Source: Dactylellina haptotyla (Eukaryota > Ascomycota > Orbiliomycetes > Orbiliales > Orbiliaceae). Taken from it: a stretch of 64,000 bases of DNA. The number at the start of each line of letters is the position of its first letter. Position 1 is the stretch's first letter. Below are positions 53,793 through 64,000 of the stretch, in pieces. Location: NCBI GenBank assembly GCA_031310005.1, contig CM062380.1, forward strand, positions 2,790,001-2,854,000. The letters run 5' to 3'. The translations under genes and the position numbers were made by a program. The notes beneath the pieces were generated by a model. It was not told the DNA's origin, did no database searches, and saw nothing but the letters and a program-made list of their open reading frames with translations.

Positions 53793-55412
53793 ATGTCGGG
53801 TGACATCAAACCAGAACGGGCCAGTCCACAGGGTGGACTCGAGGGGGAAGTGAAGACTGAGGAGGAGGAGGACGGGGGGTTCGCAGGAAATCTCGACGGT
53901 TCGGCAACTGCCAAAAAAGAGGAGCCGTTGGAGGTAGATGCGGATGAAGAGGAAAAGGGATTCAAAATTGGCATTTTGCAGGTCCTTTGCGATTCGAAGG
54001 AAAGGGACAGAATAGCTGCACTGTCACTTTCGAGATTCGGCTTGGTCAACGACGAGATCAGAAAAAGAGCTTGTGAGTGGGCAATCCAACCATATAGCTA
54101 TACCATCACTAATAGGAGTCTTTAGGGCCGCTCCTCCTCGGCTACGATCCCTCGAATATTAAAACCGAGCTTGAAGATGCCAAAGTAAAACTCGAGGATG
54201 GGAAGGTTATTCTACAAGACTACCTCGGTCGAATACCTCATACAAAATTACCTGCACACCGAGATGAAGACCAGGTTGAACTAGATGTCAACCGCTCTTT
54301 TGTATACTACCCTACTGGTAAGCTAGGATCCTTGCTTTTTGATAACATCTCTTCGTGCTAACCATCAGTGGATCGTAGGTCTCACTACCGAGGAGATGGA
54401 TGCTCAGAAGCGGCAGCTGCAGAATCTCATAGTGGAGGTTCTACGGCGGCATCCCGCATTATGCTATTTTCAGGTATGTATTATAATAATAAAAAAGCTC
54501 CAACTGCATGTTTCCTCAGCGAATACTAACGATAGCAGGGATTCCATGATATATGTCAGGTTATCCTGCTAGTTCTCGGGCCACAGTTAGCCCCTTTGGC
54601 GGTTGAATACATGTCACTTTTAAGAATACGAGACTTCATGCTCCCAGCCCTTGGCCCAGCCCTTTGGCACCTGAAGCTTCTCCACCCGATATTATTCGCG
54701 GCAGATGAGAAACTCTGTCGGCATCTTTCTACCACGCAGCCTTTTTTTGCTCTCGCTGCGACACTGACCCTCTACGCCCATGATATCCAAGCATACGGCG
54801 ATATTTCTCGACTTTTTGATGCATTTCTTGCGGAGTCACCAGTTTTCCCTATATACTTTTTCGCAACGGTAGACACTCCTTTTATCTCGTTATCATTGAC
54901 CATTAAGCCAAAGAGGCTGAAGCTGACAATCTCCTGGATGATAGATCGTTATGTCAAGGCGAGAGGAACTTTTTGACATCCCGGATACGGAACCGGAGAT
55001 GCTGCATTCAATATTGTGCAAACTACCAAAACCGCTCGATTTGGAAGGTCTGATATCGAAGGCTATCGATTTACAATCATCCCACCCGCCCGAATCGCTT
55101 CGTATCTGGAACAAAGTTCCTAGAACGAGTGTCCTAAAAACATACCCCAGTCCATTGAACTCGACTGGGTTTAGCTTTGAAAAGGAAGTGCAAAGCGATC
55201 TCGCGAAGGGAGAGGCACTGTTTAAGAAGCAGGAGACACAGCTGGCAAGAGACACCTTCAAGACGCAGATCATGAGCAACCTCCAGTCACACAAGAGCAT
55301 GATCGGTTGGACTGTGCTTGCAGGCGTATCCGCAGTCGCGCTCGGTTACTATCTTGGCAAGAGAGGCATGGATACAAAAACTATTTGGCAGTCGATTGCA
55401 AGCAGCCTGTGA
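53793..55412 (+). CDS. TBC-domain Rab GTPase-activating protein (TBC1D20 / Gyp8 type)
   Basis: Five exons, 53793-54072, 54126-54317, 54379-54473, 54539-54868 and 54945-55412, giving 454 residues. TBC1D20 and yeast Gyp8 stimulate GTP hydrolysis by Rab1/Ypt1 at the ER-Golgi step. An acidic N-terminus (residues 1-60) is followed by IRKRAWPLLLGYDPS, the start of the TBC domain. The catalytic Arg-finger region appears shifted from the textbook IxxDxxR: VELDVNRSFVYYP holds D-V-N-R. The Gln finger is in CYFQGFHDICQV (YxQG). QPFFALAATLTLYAHDIQAY and PIYFFATIVMSRREEL follow, as in this subfamily. The last 30 residues form a membrane tail (MIGWTVLAGVSAVALGYYLG), as expected for an ER-anchored member. 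All joins keep phase. Confidence 0.93.
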
Positions 55413-56172
55413 ACATTTTGATTTGCCGATGTCCAAATTTTTTTTCGATATTATGAGACATATTTCGGCACTGTATATACTTTAGCGGGACGTGCATTTT
55501 GTTTTGCATACTGGGGTTTCTATTTTCTTATTCCTTTATTTACTTTTGTTATCCTTGCGCTTTGAAGTTTTCCGTACGGAGTTTCGGAACTTTGGTTGGG
55601 ATTTTTGGGGCCGCTAGTGAATGGGAATTAGAAATTTTGAAGCTTTTCTCCCTCCTTGCCTCGGAATTTCGTGGTTGGTAACGAGGTGGGCGGTGCCGGA
55701 AATTGTGGGGAGCTCATCGCACTAACCCAAAAGTTAGGATGAAAATTTTTTCTTATGGCACGAAAAGGAAAAGGGAAAGGGTCAAGGTGTCATGCGGGAC
55801 CAGGTACCATGCATGAGGAATCCAGCCAGCATTCGGCTCTTTTGAGGTGCACGAACTGAACAAACGGGGGTGGAACTGCTCGCTTTGGTAGCAGCTTGGA
55901 AATTTTTTGAAAGTTCGAATTCACAGCTTGTCTATGCGATTCCAGAGAGTCGGCGCTCGCTGGTCGGGAGCTAGAGGGCGACCCGAATGTTGGAACACGA
56001 TAAGAAGGTGCTGAAGTGTTCACAACCATAACCTGAGCGATTCGCACGTGAATGCCATTAGCTCTCCTCCAGATCCTCCAACTCCCTCCGGCTCGTCCAG
56101 CGTCCTGTGCATTTCAGCCTGTCTCACCAGAGGCGAAGGGCCGATCGTCGACCTTGTGGCCTGTAAGATTTT

Positions 56173-56191
56173 GGGGGGGGGGGGGGGGGGG
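56173..56191. repeat. Homopolymer of 19 G
   Basis: An uninterrupted run of G seen directly. Such a run is prone to length error in sequencing. Confidence 0.97.
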
Positions 56192-57410
56192 AACTCGATT
56201 TCAGCTCGGACTTTGTGGAAAACCGTCAAATCTTTTCCTGCAACGTATGCCTGCATGGACTAGAGCTCGAGCTATTTGAAACCCCGTGCAGGTTCGGCAC
56301 CCTCGTTCGATTCCTATAGCGCCTGCATACTGTGCTATAGCGAGGGACGCACAAGAGCTGTCGACGGCTGGTCGTACCTGACGTCTAAGTGGCCAGGCGG
56401 CGGGACCAAGTCAACCCCCAAATTCCTCGCTTGAGGGGAGACCTGGTCAGTGGCCCTTTTTTCAACCTGCATGACATTTCTTGAACAGATATGATGCACA
56501 AATCCATTCGTGGGCATGGCACTGCAACCCAGCGGAAAATTTTTCGCTGCAGGAGTTTGGTAGGAAAAGGGAAGACGATCATGTATGTCATTCTTTTTTT
56601 AATACGTTTTCCTCATTCGTTCCTCGTTTGGGTTTTTATTCGTTTCTTTCAGCATTCCGCAACAGTCGACATGATGCGGTATGGTGGTACTATCATATAA
56701 TTGTAACAGGAGGATTTCTACGTTTTATTTTATTTTTACTTTGTATTTCTTATTTTGCCATTTCCATTGCTTTCTGTTAATAATAATTGATATTATTATC
56801 GTCGCCAGGACGGTGGCTGCCGATTAGACTTGTCGAGCCGGGCTTTAATTTTGGAGGTGCCCGGTCTCGCCGCCTCCTCTTCCACTGGCGGACTAACTGA
56901 CCCCTCCTCTCGCCAGTTAATAAGGGAAAGGCCCGCCTCGTCCAGCCAGCCAGCACCTGGCCCGGCCCAACTCGCTCGCCTGACATTATAATTACATACT
57001 TTGCAGCTCATCACCTCAATTTCCTGGCCACCACGATCGGCTGGCATGGCGTCAAGACCGTCCGACTGAGAGACAAAGAGAGAAGAAGGAGAGTGGCCCT
57101 CGGACCGAATGAACGAACGAACGAACGGATGCATGGATGCCCTCACCTGCTCGATTCTGCCCTCCTCCTCCTCTTGACGCCCGGATCCAGCGCCCGCTTC
57201 CCTCCACTCCACCGCCAACATCCCACTTGCTTCCTTCCTGAACCTGATTTGAAGCCTGTCCCCCTCCCGCACCTCCCCAACCAGCCAACCAGCCAACCCA
57301 ATACATACACCACACCGTGCACCGCACCGCACCGCACACCACACCACACCACATATCGCTACGTGCTCTTGCCAACCAGCCTGCCAAACCCAACGGACAA
57401 GGGCAGGAGA

Positions 57411-57431
57411 TATATATATATATATATATAT
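57411..57431. repeat. (TA)n microsatellite
   Basis: About ten TA units, 130 bp before the start codon of the Atos-like gene, presumably in its promoter or leader. Confidence 0.95.
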
Positions 57432-57562
57432 TCCACCACCACCAGACACTCTGATTTATACTACCGCCCTCCGGATCGCACGCCGCCTCCAATCCTGTCA
57501 CCACTCGCCTTCTTTCTGCCTCCAAGACCGCTAGAGAGGCTAATTGCGGAACTTCTGACGGC

Positions 57563-59667
57563 ATGCCGTTAGTATACAACACTCACCCAAGTCCACCAGC
57601 ACCTCCAACGGCACCTGCTGGTGGCCCCGGCGGCCCTCATATGCACTTTGTCGGCGGAGGTAGAGATGGTGCTGCCGACGCCAGACCGGACCTTGGCCGG
57701 GAATCGGAAATCAACTCCACCGTCGAAAACGCACCAAATAGTCGAGCGGAACTCATCAGGCGACTAAAGGCCAGAGAGGCTCGCATTTGGTCGTTAAATA
57801 CCAATGTGGGTCATTTGAAGTGTACTATCCTTTTATTATCACTGTTACTATTTCTTTCATTTTCTCTCCTCGCAGAATTTGTTCTGCGCTTTTCCTTTCT
57901 ATTTGCAAAACTGTCCATGCTGTGTTTCGAATTGTTCTGACCGTTTTTACCGTTCCACAGGCTCTTGAAATAGATCCGAAATCGGACCCAAAGGACACCG
58001 ACGACTCTAGCGGCTCTCACTCTGCCTTACATTCTGGTGTATTCGCACCCGATAGCCGCCAGCTTCAGCACCCTCCATCACCTATCAACTCCCATTTCCA
58101 CAATCCGTTCCACAACGCCCGCAATCCCTACGCTGAAGTTGCACCGACTGTCCAACACTCGAGCCTATTTCCCTATGCACAGGAAAACCATGCTAGAGCC
58201 GGTCGTTCGAGGGCACAGTCTCTTTCCGGCTATGTTCTCAAACACCCCACCTCGCCCCTAGCTCTATCTTCCTCTCAGGCGGAAACGGGGAGTATCGACG
58301 AAATCAGTAACCCAATCGATATCCTGGACGCACCCCTTCGGGCCCGTCGGGCTTCGCTAGTTCCCTCGATTTCCTCGTTATATTCGTCCCAGTCCGGTGC
58401 CCCTCAATCATATTCCCGGCACGCTTCCCGTCGGTCCATTTCCGACAACTGGTACGACTCGTTCCCCGTCGCACCTTCCCACTCTCGCCAGTCGTCAAGA
58501 CGGCTATCCTTTGGTGTAGGTTTGGGCGGCGATCTGCCAGTCGGATCCTTCGTTGGATCCTACGAGGAATCAATATTGAACGGCCGCATGTCGACAACGC
58601 CTTCCAAGCCGCTGCAGTTTTTAGCACAAATCGGCGTTTTGGGGCTCGGAAAGTGCAAGGCGTCCCTCAGATGCCCTACACATGTCACTGTACCTTTCCC
58701 AGCGTACTTTTACTCCGTGGGAGACTATGATAGTCCGTCACCGTACGTCGGCCAGATTGATCTAGATACGGCTCTGCAAAGCCAGTCCAAACCATCCAAG
58801 ACTTTCCCAGAGGGTGGGTATCGTATCCCACCCAAAGGCCAACTTCAGATCATCATTAAGAATCCCAACAAGACGGCCGTCAAGCTCTTCTTGGTACCGT
58901 ATGACCTCACGGACATGCAACCCGGACAGAAGACTTTTATCCGTCAAAAGTCCTATTCGGCCGATGCGTACATCGATACTCTCACCAAACCTGGAAACGT
59001 CCCCATGACTCCTATTACCGCACAGAAAATGAGAGATAAGGAACGGGAGGCTCTTCGATACCTAATCCACCTCCACTTGTGCTGTCCTTCCAAAGGGAGA
59101 TATTATCTCCACCGGAATATCCGCCTGGTGTTCGCCAACCGAGTGCCAGATGGTAAGGAGAAACTGCGGAACGAGCTTCACCAACCGGAACCAAAATACT
59201 CTCCATGGAAGCCAGGACCGGATTCGATGAATACCCCGCGCAGACGCAGAGGAAGTAGCATTTCCTTCAGTCTTGCTGCGGAGGAATTCATGTTGGGCGA
59301 GAATGCGAGGCAGAGGATGACGAATTTCAAGTTTGGTGGCGGCGGCCCGACTATCGCTGTCAGTGACAAGGATGAGGAAGAGGATGAACCTCCTATGAGC
59401 ATGCCTATCCAAGCTAGGCGGGTTAACACCGCTACCGCTATGGATGCCGATGACAAAGACGAAGATGGTGATGTCTCCATGGCCGACGACAATGCTAGTA
59501 CTGTTACTAGCGGGTCATGGGATAAACTCAGCCTATGCTCTATTGCTAGCAGCCGGAGCGATAACAGCCAGCATGGCCTTCTTGCTATGAAGTTGAAGGG
59601 TGTTAAACATTTAGTCGGCGGCAACGATGAGAACAGAAAAGAGCCCGAGACGACGCCGGAAGCGTGA
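57563..59667 (+). CDS. Atos/FAM214-like protein (DUF4210 plus Chromosome_seg domain)
   Basis: Two exons, 57563-57805 and 57961-59667, phase 0, giving 649 residues. The protein resembles metazoan FAM214/ATOS (Drosophila Atossa), nuclear regulators of transcription, and fungal relatives linked to meiosis in S. pombe. The Atos-type block is GSFVGSYEESILNGRMSTTP followed by PLQFLAQIGVLGLGKCKA (residues about 260-300). The second, Chromosome_seg-type block is KGQLQIIIKNPNKTAVKLFL, DLTDMQPGQKTFIRQKSYSA and ALRYLIHLHLCCPSKGRYYL with IRLVFANRVPDGKE (about 375-490). The N-terminus is Pro/Gly-rich and disordered; SYSRHASRRSIS-type stretches suggest phosphorylation. The C-terminal tail is acidic. The 155-nt intron is longer than usual here and has a GTGGGT donor. 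Family assignment is solid; the function in this species is inferred. Confidence 0.9.
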
Positions 59668-60982
59668 AAAAAGGTAGGTTGGCGTTTTCTTTTGCTCGTG
59701 ATAGCGGCGGTGTGTTATCAGTGAGGGCATTGGTTTCTATTTACGCGATAATTAAAGAAGAGTTTGGGATCTTTTACGTTTATATTTTTTTATCGTCTTG
59801 CATATTTATTCTACTTTTAAGCAAAAGAGCGGCACAAAAACAATACTAGCATCCGATATATCGATATACTTTTCCTTTTTTTGCAGGATATCAACAACGG
59901 AGTTTTAAAGAAGGTTGTTTCTTCATTTCTGTATATTATTTCAATCTTGGGCTGGGGTTTCAATTTTCGGATTCTCTTCTCTTCTTCGTCATCACATATA
60001 GACCTAGCTTCTTAAGGTTCTTGAGAGCACATATCCTTACTCTTCCATTCTCCTTTTTTTCTGGCTGGGGCCTATCTATTCCTTCCTCTTCTATATTATA
60101 CCACACATTGTTAGGGCGAAACTTTGAGTTTTTGGTTTGCTGAATTTTCCATTTAAAAATTTCTCTCTTTGTTCCTTCTTTTATATACTATGCTCTGCTT
60201 CTTTGTGTTCTTCTCAAGTTTTGCGACTAGAAGGAAAACTAATCAGGAAAATATCCAAAAACATGCATGTCAGTTTTTTTGATATTCTGTCTTTCGAGTC
60301 TTTGTGGGACCAATACGGCATCTGGCCTTGCGAGACGACTTTCGAGTATCTGTTTAGATTTCTTTGCTTTCTGGGGCATTTCTCTATATATATATAGTAT
60401 TATCCATCCATATAGAATATTTGCTTTGTATACTTGAGTGGATATGAGAGAGTGGTTGCAGCAGTATGTATATTTATTTATGCAAGAATCTTGAGCATCG
60501 TAAAAGAGTTCTAGCTATCATTCCGCTAGGGTGAATATAAGGTGTTATATTCCTCGAGTAGTTTCACGGCTCTAAAGTATGGATATATGTATATAGCAAT
60601 AAATCGTACAAATCCTCCAGTACATAGAGCGTAGTAGGTCCCATAAAGATACGAGAAAACCAGATTTGCAGCCCGCGTATAAGCCTTTCGTGTTGAACAT
60701 GCGCCGCCGGCGCCGACCTTTGAATGTCCCAATGAACCCCAAAATATTTCCCATTTCCGATATTTCCCCGAAGTCGTACAATCCAAGTAACCAAAATAAA
60801 AACCCCCCCGCCTTAGTAGTAGTTCCCATAAAAATGACATCCCGAAAAGTAACAAAAAAGCACCGCAGTATGGTTACCCCCAAAAATAATACAGAAACGA
60901 AAAACATAATACTCTCCCCGTTGTCCGTTTCTTGTCGTAGGAACGGGGAGGAAATATACATAATAATAATAGTAACAATATC
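59668..60982. other. Convergent 1.3-kb intergenic region
   Basis: Between the stops of the Atos-like gene (+) and the single-pass membrane protein gene (-). The left 800 bp are strongly T-rich on the plus strand, as in a long 3' UTR. No open frame is convincing. No RNA gene seen. Confidence 0.4.
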
Positions 60983-62182
60983 TTACATCCTCTCAGCTTC
61001 GCTGAACTGGCTCCCGACCTCGCTCCACCCATCGGTATCGCCAATGCTGGAAGCCATATCGCTGACAAACTCCACTCGGTCATCAATCTCACTCTCGCCT
61101 TCGTCAGAGCCGATGACACTGGTGGCTTCGGACTCGGAGTGGAGCGACTGAACGGCTGAGTGGTCTTCGTCCTCGGCGTCAACTTCGTCGCTGCTGCTGA
61201 GATCGCCCGCATGGTCGTCGGCGTCGGGAGTACCGGTTATGTCCTCGGTCCACTGTTGGATAGCCCAATACGGCTGTGAAGTAGAGAAAGTGGTGTGATG
61301 TTCCTCTGGTTCCTCTGGTTCTTCAGCTGGTGGTTGGGGGTCCGCCACCACTGCGGCGGCCACCGTAGGTTCGGGAGCTTGCGGTTCTGATGGCGCTCCT
61401 TTGTAGTGTGGGTGCGAGGGACGTGGTGGTAGCTGTGGCGGCTGGTCAATAACGTTCTCGTGGGTTGGCGGGATTGGTAGGACAGCAGGGATCATTGGTG
61501 GCGCATCGTCATTCGACAAGGGAAATCTCTTTTCGGAGATCGCAGGCGATAGAGTTCTATCCGAAAGGGTATCGCTGCCGGGTGAGGAGGACTTCTTGGA
61601 GGTTGTATGTTGCTGTTGGGGTGCCGATTCCGCCGCCGCATCGAAAAGTACTCTGTTGTCGTCGTCGAAGGGGTTTTTAGTGTTGCTTAGGCTGGAGGGT
61701 TCTGGCTCGTCAAAGCTGAATCCGCGGTATGGGGGTCTGTGTCGTAGCGCGGAGTCGGCCAGGTACGCATCTCGGCTGGACCCTTCGGCCTTCTCATCGT
61801 CGCCGCGGAGGGTGATGCTATCAGCCGAGTTTCTCCTCGACCGGCCTCGAGAGCTTGGACGGGAGGCGGCTCTATGTAAGTTGCCAGAACCTTCGAGTGA
61901 CCGGCCGCTGAATGCCATAGGCTGGCGTTGGCGAGGCTCGGGGGGCATGATTTCCTCAGCGAAAGTGTGCATTGCGAGGGAGATTTTGCGGCGAGTTCGG
62001 TCGACGAGCTCTTTAACTTGCTCGCGGTTTTCGTAGACGGTGTAACCGGCGGCAATGAGGACGGCGCACATTATGATAACGCCTGATTTGGCGATGGTGG
62101 TGTTAGTCTTATTGATGGGATGAATGGGTTGGTTATAGTAGTGAGGATGGTATGGACCTTTTGCGATAGGTGCAGCAGGCAT
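60983..62182 (-). CDS. Conserved-looking fungal single-pass membrane protein, function unknown
   Basis: Single exon, 399 residues from the ATG at 62182 (MPAAPIAKGPYHPHYYNQPI); the frame continues ten codons upstream without an ATG. One membrane helix lies at residues about 32-50 (SGVIIMCAVLIAAGYTVY), followed by an amphipathic basic helix (ENREQVKELVDRTRRKISLA). The rest is disordered: Arg/Ser-rich (about 80-125), then Pro-rich (230-300), then very acidic to the C-terminus. An NPFDDD motif near residue 170 resembles the NPF endocytic signal read by EH domains. The short N-terminus before the helix and the large acidic tail suggest a membrane-anchored cytosolic or organelle-surface protein. 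I do not recognise a named family; a similar N-terminal helix pair occurs in other Pezizomycotina proteins, from memory. Confidence 0.75.
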   Translation of the reverse strand: MPAAPIAKGPYHPHYYNQPIHPINKTNTTIAKSGVIIMCAVLIAAGYTVYENREQVKELVDRTRRKISLAMHTFAEEIMPPEPRQRQPMAFSGRSLEGSGNLHRAASRPSSRGRSRRNSADSITLRGDDEKAEGSSRDAYLADSALRHRPPYRGFSFDEPEPSSLSNTKNPFDDDNRVLFDAAAESAPQQQHTTSKKSSSPGSDTLSDRTLSPAISEKRFPLSNDDAPPMIPAVLPIPPTHENVIDQPPQLPPRPSHPHYKGAPSEPQAPEPTVAAAVVADPQPPAEEPEEPEEHHTTFSTSQPYWAIQQWTEDITGTPDADDHAGDLSSSDEVDAEDEDHSAVQSLHSESEATSVIGSDEGESEIDDRVEFVSDMASSIGDTDGWSEVGSQFSEAERM

Positions 62183-64000
62183 GATAGGCGATAGATAGAT
62201 ATAATGATGCACGTATACTTAATAGTAGTAAATGATAACGATGATGTATCTTTTCGTGAAAAGATATAAAAAAAGGTGGAGACCCTCAACAAAATAAATC
62301 TGCTAATGGAGGTAGTTCTATTTGAGAGATAAGACGATGTTAGAGAGAGAAACCTTGGTAGGCGGTTCAGGCAGTCGAGGGTTGAGCTGATAGACGTTGG
62401 GGGGGGGTTTCGAGTGGGAGGGAGGGGCTCGTGGACAGGGAACTACTCGGGGTCTGTACGTACCTCGCAACCGCGCGAATTCCGATACGCCCTGAAATCA
62501 AGTGGGAGGGCCGATGCGGGATTGGAAAGGAAAGGCGAGCGGTGTGAGGGAAAAGGCAAATGGATTAAAATGAACGGACTCCTTTGCTACCGCTGAATGG
62601 CTGTCTGGCAAACAAGAGGGGAGAGAAAGAGTGAGATAGCCAACCGCGAATGATTTGATTTCGGTTTGATTGCGGTGTGGTGGAAGCCCCGCCGGTTGGA
62701 ATTGGAGGTGGAGGAGGTGGTGGTGCGGGAGGGTGGAGGGTGTCCTGGTGGAGTGCAGCTGAGATGCGAACAAATGGGTGTGGGAACCTTATCGCCACCC
62801 TCAACGTCAACAGCGGACGGCCTCGTCCAGCAGCTTCGCGTACCCGGTGACGAATGCAAATGGGAGTGGCGGGAAAGCCATAACGGTAGCTTCGTAACAA
62901 AAGGGCTCCCTCTTGTTCGATCTTTCTCTTGTTTGTCACCTATGGCACAGCACAGGATATGCTAGCATTGATTAATTAGCACGCCGTGTCGAAAGAAATG
63001 AACGGAAAGGCAATGCCATGAGTCGGGCGGACTGCGTCGAAACAGTGGAGGGGCGGCAAATGTGGGGAACAAAGCAGGCTTCAAATTCGGGCTTACCAAT
63101 GCGAAGGAAATGGACCAAAATTGGGCCAGCTGGTGCCGGATGATCCTCGAGAGCTCCAGAAGAAGGGTGCCCGGCGTTTCGTGACCGTCGACCGCAGACA
63201 GAATACGGCGGATGGGCAAGACATATCAGCAATGTGCAACTGCCTAAATATCAGAATTCCATCATCTGATCTCTGCTAGTCTGGAAACCCTTCTTTCTTC
63301 TCCAACTGCCTAAATATCAGAATTCCATCATCTGATCTCTGCTAGTCTGGAAACCCTTCTTTCTTCTCCGATCATGGAGGAGAAGGGACTCCTGTTTGAC
63401 TCTGAAGCCCCCCCGCCCACCTTTGCTGTGGCGGTAAACCGAATCCGATGGGGTCGGTGGCGCAACCGGGGCCGACCAGGCTCGAGAGTTTGCATGCGGC
63501 GTTCGCAAAGCTTATTGGCATCCAAGCCCAGAGCGCGAGACGAAAGATATCATACTTCAGGAGCGAATCATACGTTCTCTTCTTTGTTTCCTTCCTTCCT
63601 TCTTTTCCTATAGGATGATATCAGGGCATCGGGCGATACATCTGTATGCTTGCTGTGCGAGGATCCAGCGATATGTTGGCTGTCAGAGGACTGAAACATC
63701 CCCAAAGCTCCCCGGTGTTCTTCATGGAAGACGCCCGAAAGGCCAGCCAAACAAGCTCATCCCGACAGTTCCACGCCCGTGTTTGAAGACACATAGCATA
63801 TTCCAATGTTTCTCTTGCCTCATGGTTCGTCAAGGCAAGTTTGCATGCGAGATTTGCGACCTGGTTGGCAGCTTTCTGTTGGTTGGTTTCGGAGCGATGA
63901 GCTGCTCCAATGACGTTGCCGACGGTTCGAATTCGCCAACTAGGGCTTTAACTCGCATAAAACAACACACATCGCAGTGTTAACAGTTGTGACCCAAGGC
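62183..64000. other. 1.8-kb region at the window end, no gene seen
   Basis: Upstream of the membrane protein gene (minus strand). Several open frames overlap but none has a domain. The region includes a purine-rich tract on the plus strand (62610-62740) and a 66-bp tandem duplication at 63237-63369. A gene beginning beyond the window cannot be excluded. Confidence 0.4.
63237..63369. repeat. Tandem duplication of 66 bp, two copies
   Basis: The unit beginning CAACTGCCTAAATATCAG is repeated exactly after 66 bp (63237-63302 and 63303-63368). The copies are identical, so the duplication is recent or the result of assembly. Confidence 0.95.

Larger units (their letters stand above)
55413..57562. 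other. Intergenic 2.1-kb region upstream of the Atos-like gene
   Basis: Contains the 3' UTR of the TBC gene and the promoter and leader of the Atos-like gene (both plus strand). It holds a run of 19 G at 56173-56191, CCACACCGCACC-type repeats at 57305-57350 and a (TA)10 run at 57411-57431. Overlapping open frames here are low-complexity. No gene supported. Confidence 0.45.

Noticed and set aside
56290-56330. GTTCGATTCC resembling a tRNA T loop
   Set aside because: The T stem does not pair and there is no anticodon or acceptor stem around it.
63920-63945. GGTTCGAATTC resembling a tRNA T arm near the window end
   Set aside because: Upstream sequence lacks D and anticodon arms in the right positions.
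1-64000. CRISPR arrays, insertion sequences, secondary-metabolite cluster genes
   Set aside because: Looked for and not seen; the gene content is eukaryotic housekeeping and no backbone synthase or transposase frame is present.

Overview
This window is nuclear DNA of a filamentous ascomycete, most likely Pezizomycotina. The evidence is dense, short introns (mostly 50-70 nt, GTAAGT/GTATGT donors, CTAAC/CTAAT branch points, YAG acceptors) and the gene content: a HET-C2-type glycolipid transfer protein, an intron-bearing pyrG-type OMP decarboxylase, an RSC8/SWI3 subunit, an Atos-like protein and several fungus-only disordered proteins. I cannot name the genus. There is no prokaryotic, viral, CRISPR or transposon content that I can support. 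All exon coordinates were worked out by hand from splice signals, reading phase and protein-family conservation.

Layout. 0.4-5.6 kb: GLTP/HET-C2 (+), a GNAT acetyltransferase (+), a LYR-motif protein (-) head to head with ETF-alpha (+). 6.3-7.6 kb: Na+/Ca2+ exchanger (-). 7.6-10.8 kb: gene-poor. 10.8-12.5 kb: NRAMP metal transporter (+). 13.2-17.3 kb: SEC62 (-) and VPS52 (-). 18.1-20.4 kb: RSC8/SWI3 (+). 20.8-22.6 kb: METTL16-type RNA methyltransferase (-) divergent from 22.8-24.6 kb adrenodoxin reductase (+), which converges within 60 bp on L-2-hydroxyglutarate dehydrogenase (-, to 26.1 kb). 26.6-29.8 kb: elongation factor 2 (-). 31.1-32.8 kb: disordered PPxY protein (-). 35.1-37.4 kb: OST-alpha/TMEM184 transporter (-). 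38.2-39.1 kb: OMP decarboxylase (-). 39.9-40.0 kb: tRNA-Leu(AAG) with an intron (-). 40.3-41.6 kb: MIT-like protein (-). 42.7-43.9 kb: dual-specificity-phosphatase-like protein (+). 44.7-49.9 kb: a 16-exon DDB1/RSE1/CPSF160-family protein (-). 49.9-53.8 kb: gene-poor. 53.8-55.4 kb: TBC1D20/Gyp8-type Rab GAP (+). 57.6-59.7 kb: Atos/FAM214-like protein (+). 61.0-62.2 kb: single-pass membrane protein (-).

Most genes are unrelated housekeeping genes. The one functional theme is mitochondrial redox: ETF-alpha, a LYR protein sharing its promoter region, adrenodoxin reductase and L-2-hydroxyglutarate dehydrogenase all lie within 23 kb. A second loose theme is membrane traffic (SEC62, VPS52, MIT protein, TBC GAP).

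Points that most deserve a second look are: an unusually divergent, about 60-residue-long EF-2; an apparent one-base frameshift inside a conserved block of VPS52; an 11-nt internal exon in the METTL16 homologue and an 18-nt exon in the TMEM184 homologue; two stop-free 66-nt introns; the LYR/ETF-alpha pair; and palindromic elements in the 49.9-53.8 kb gene-poor stretch.
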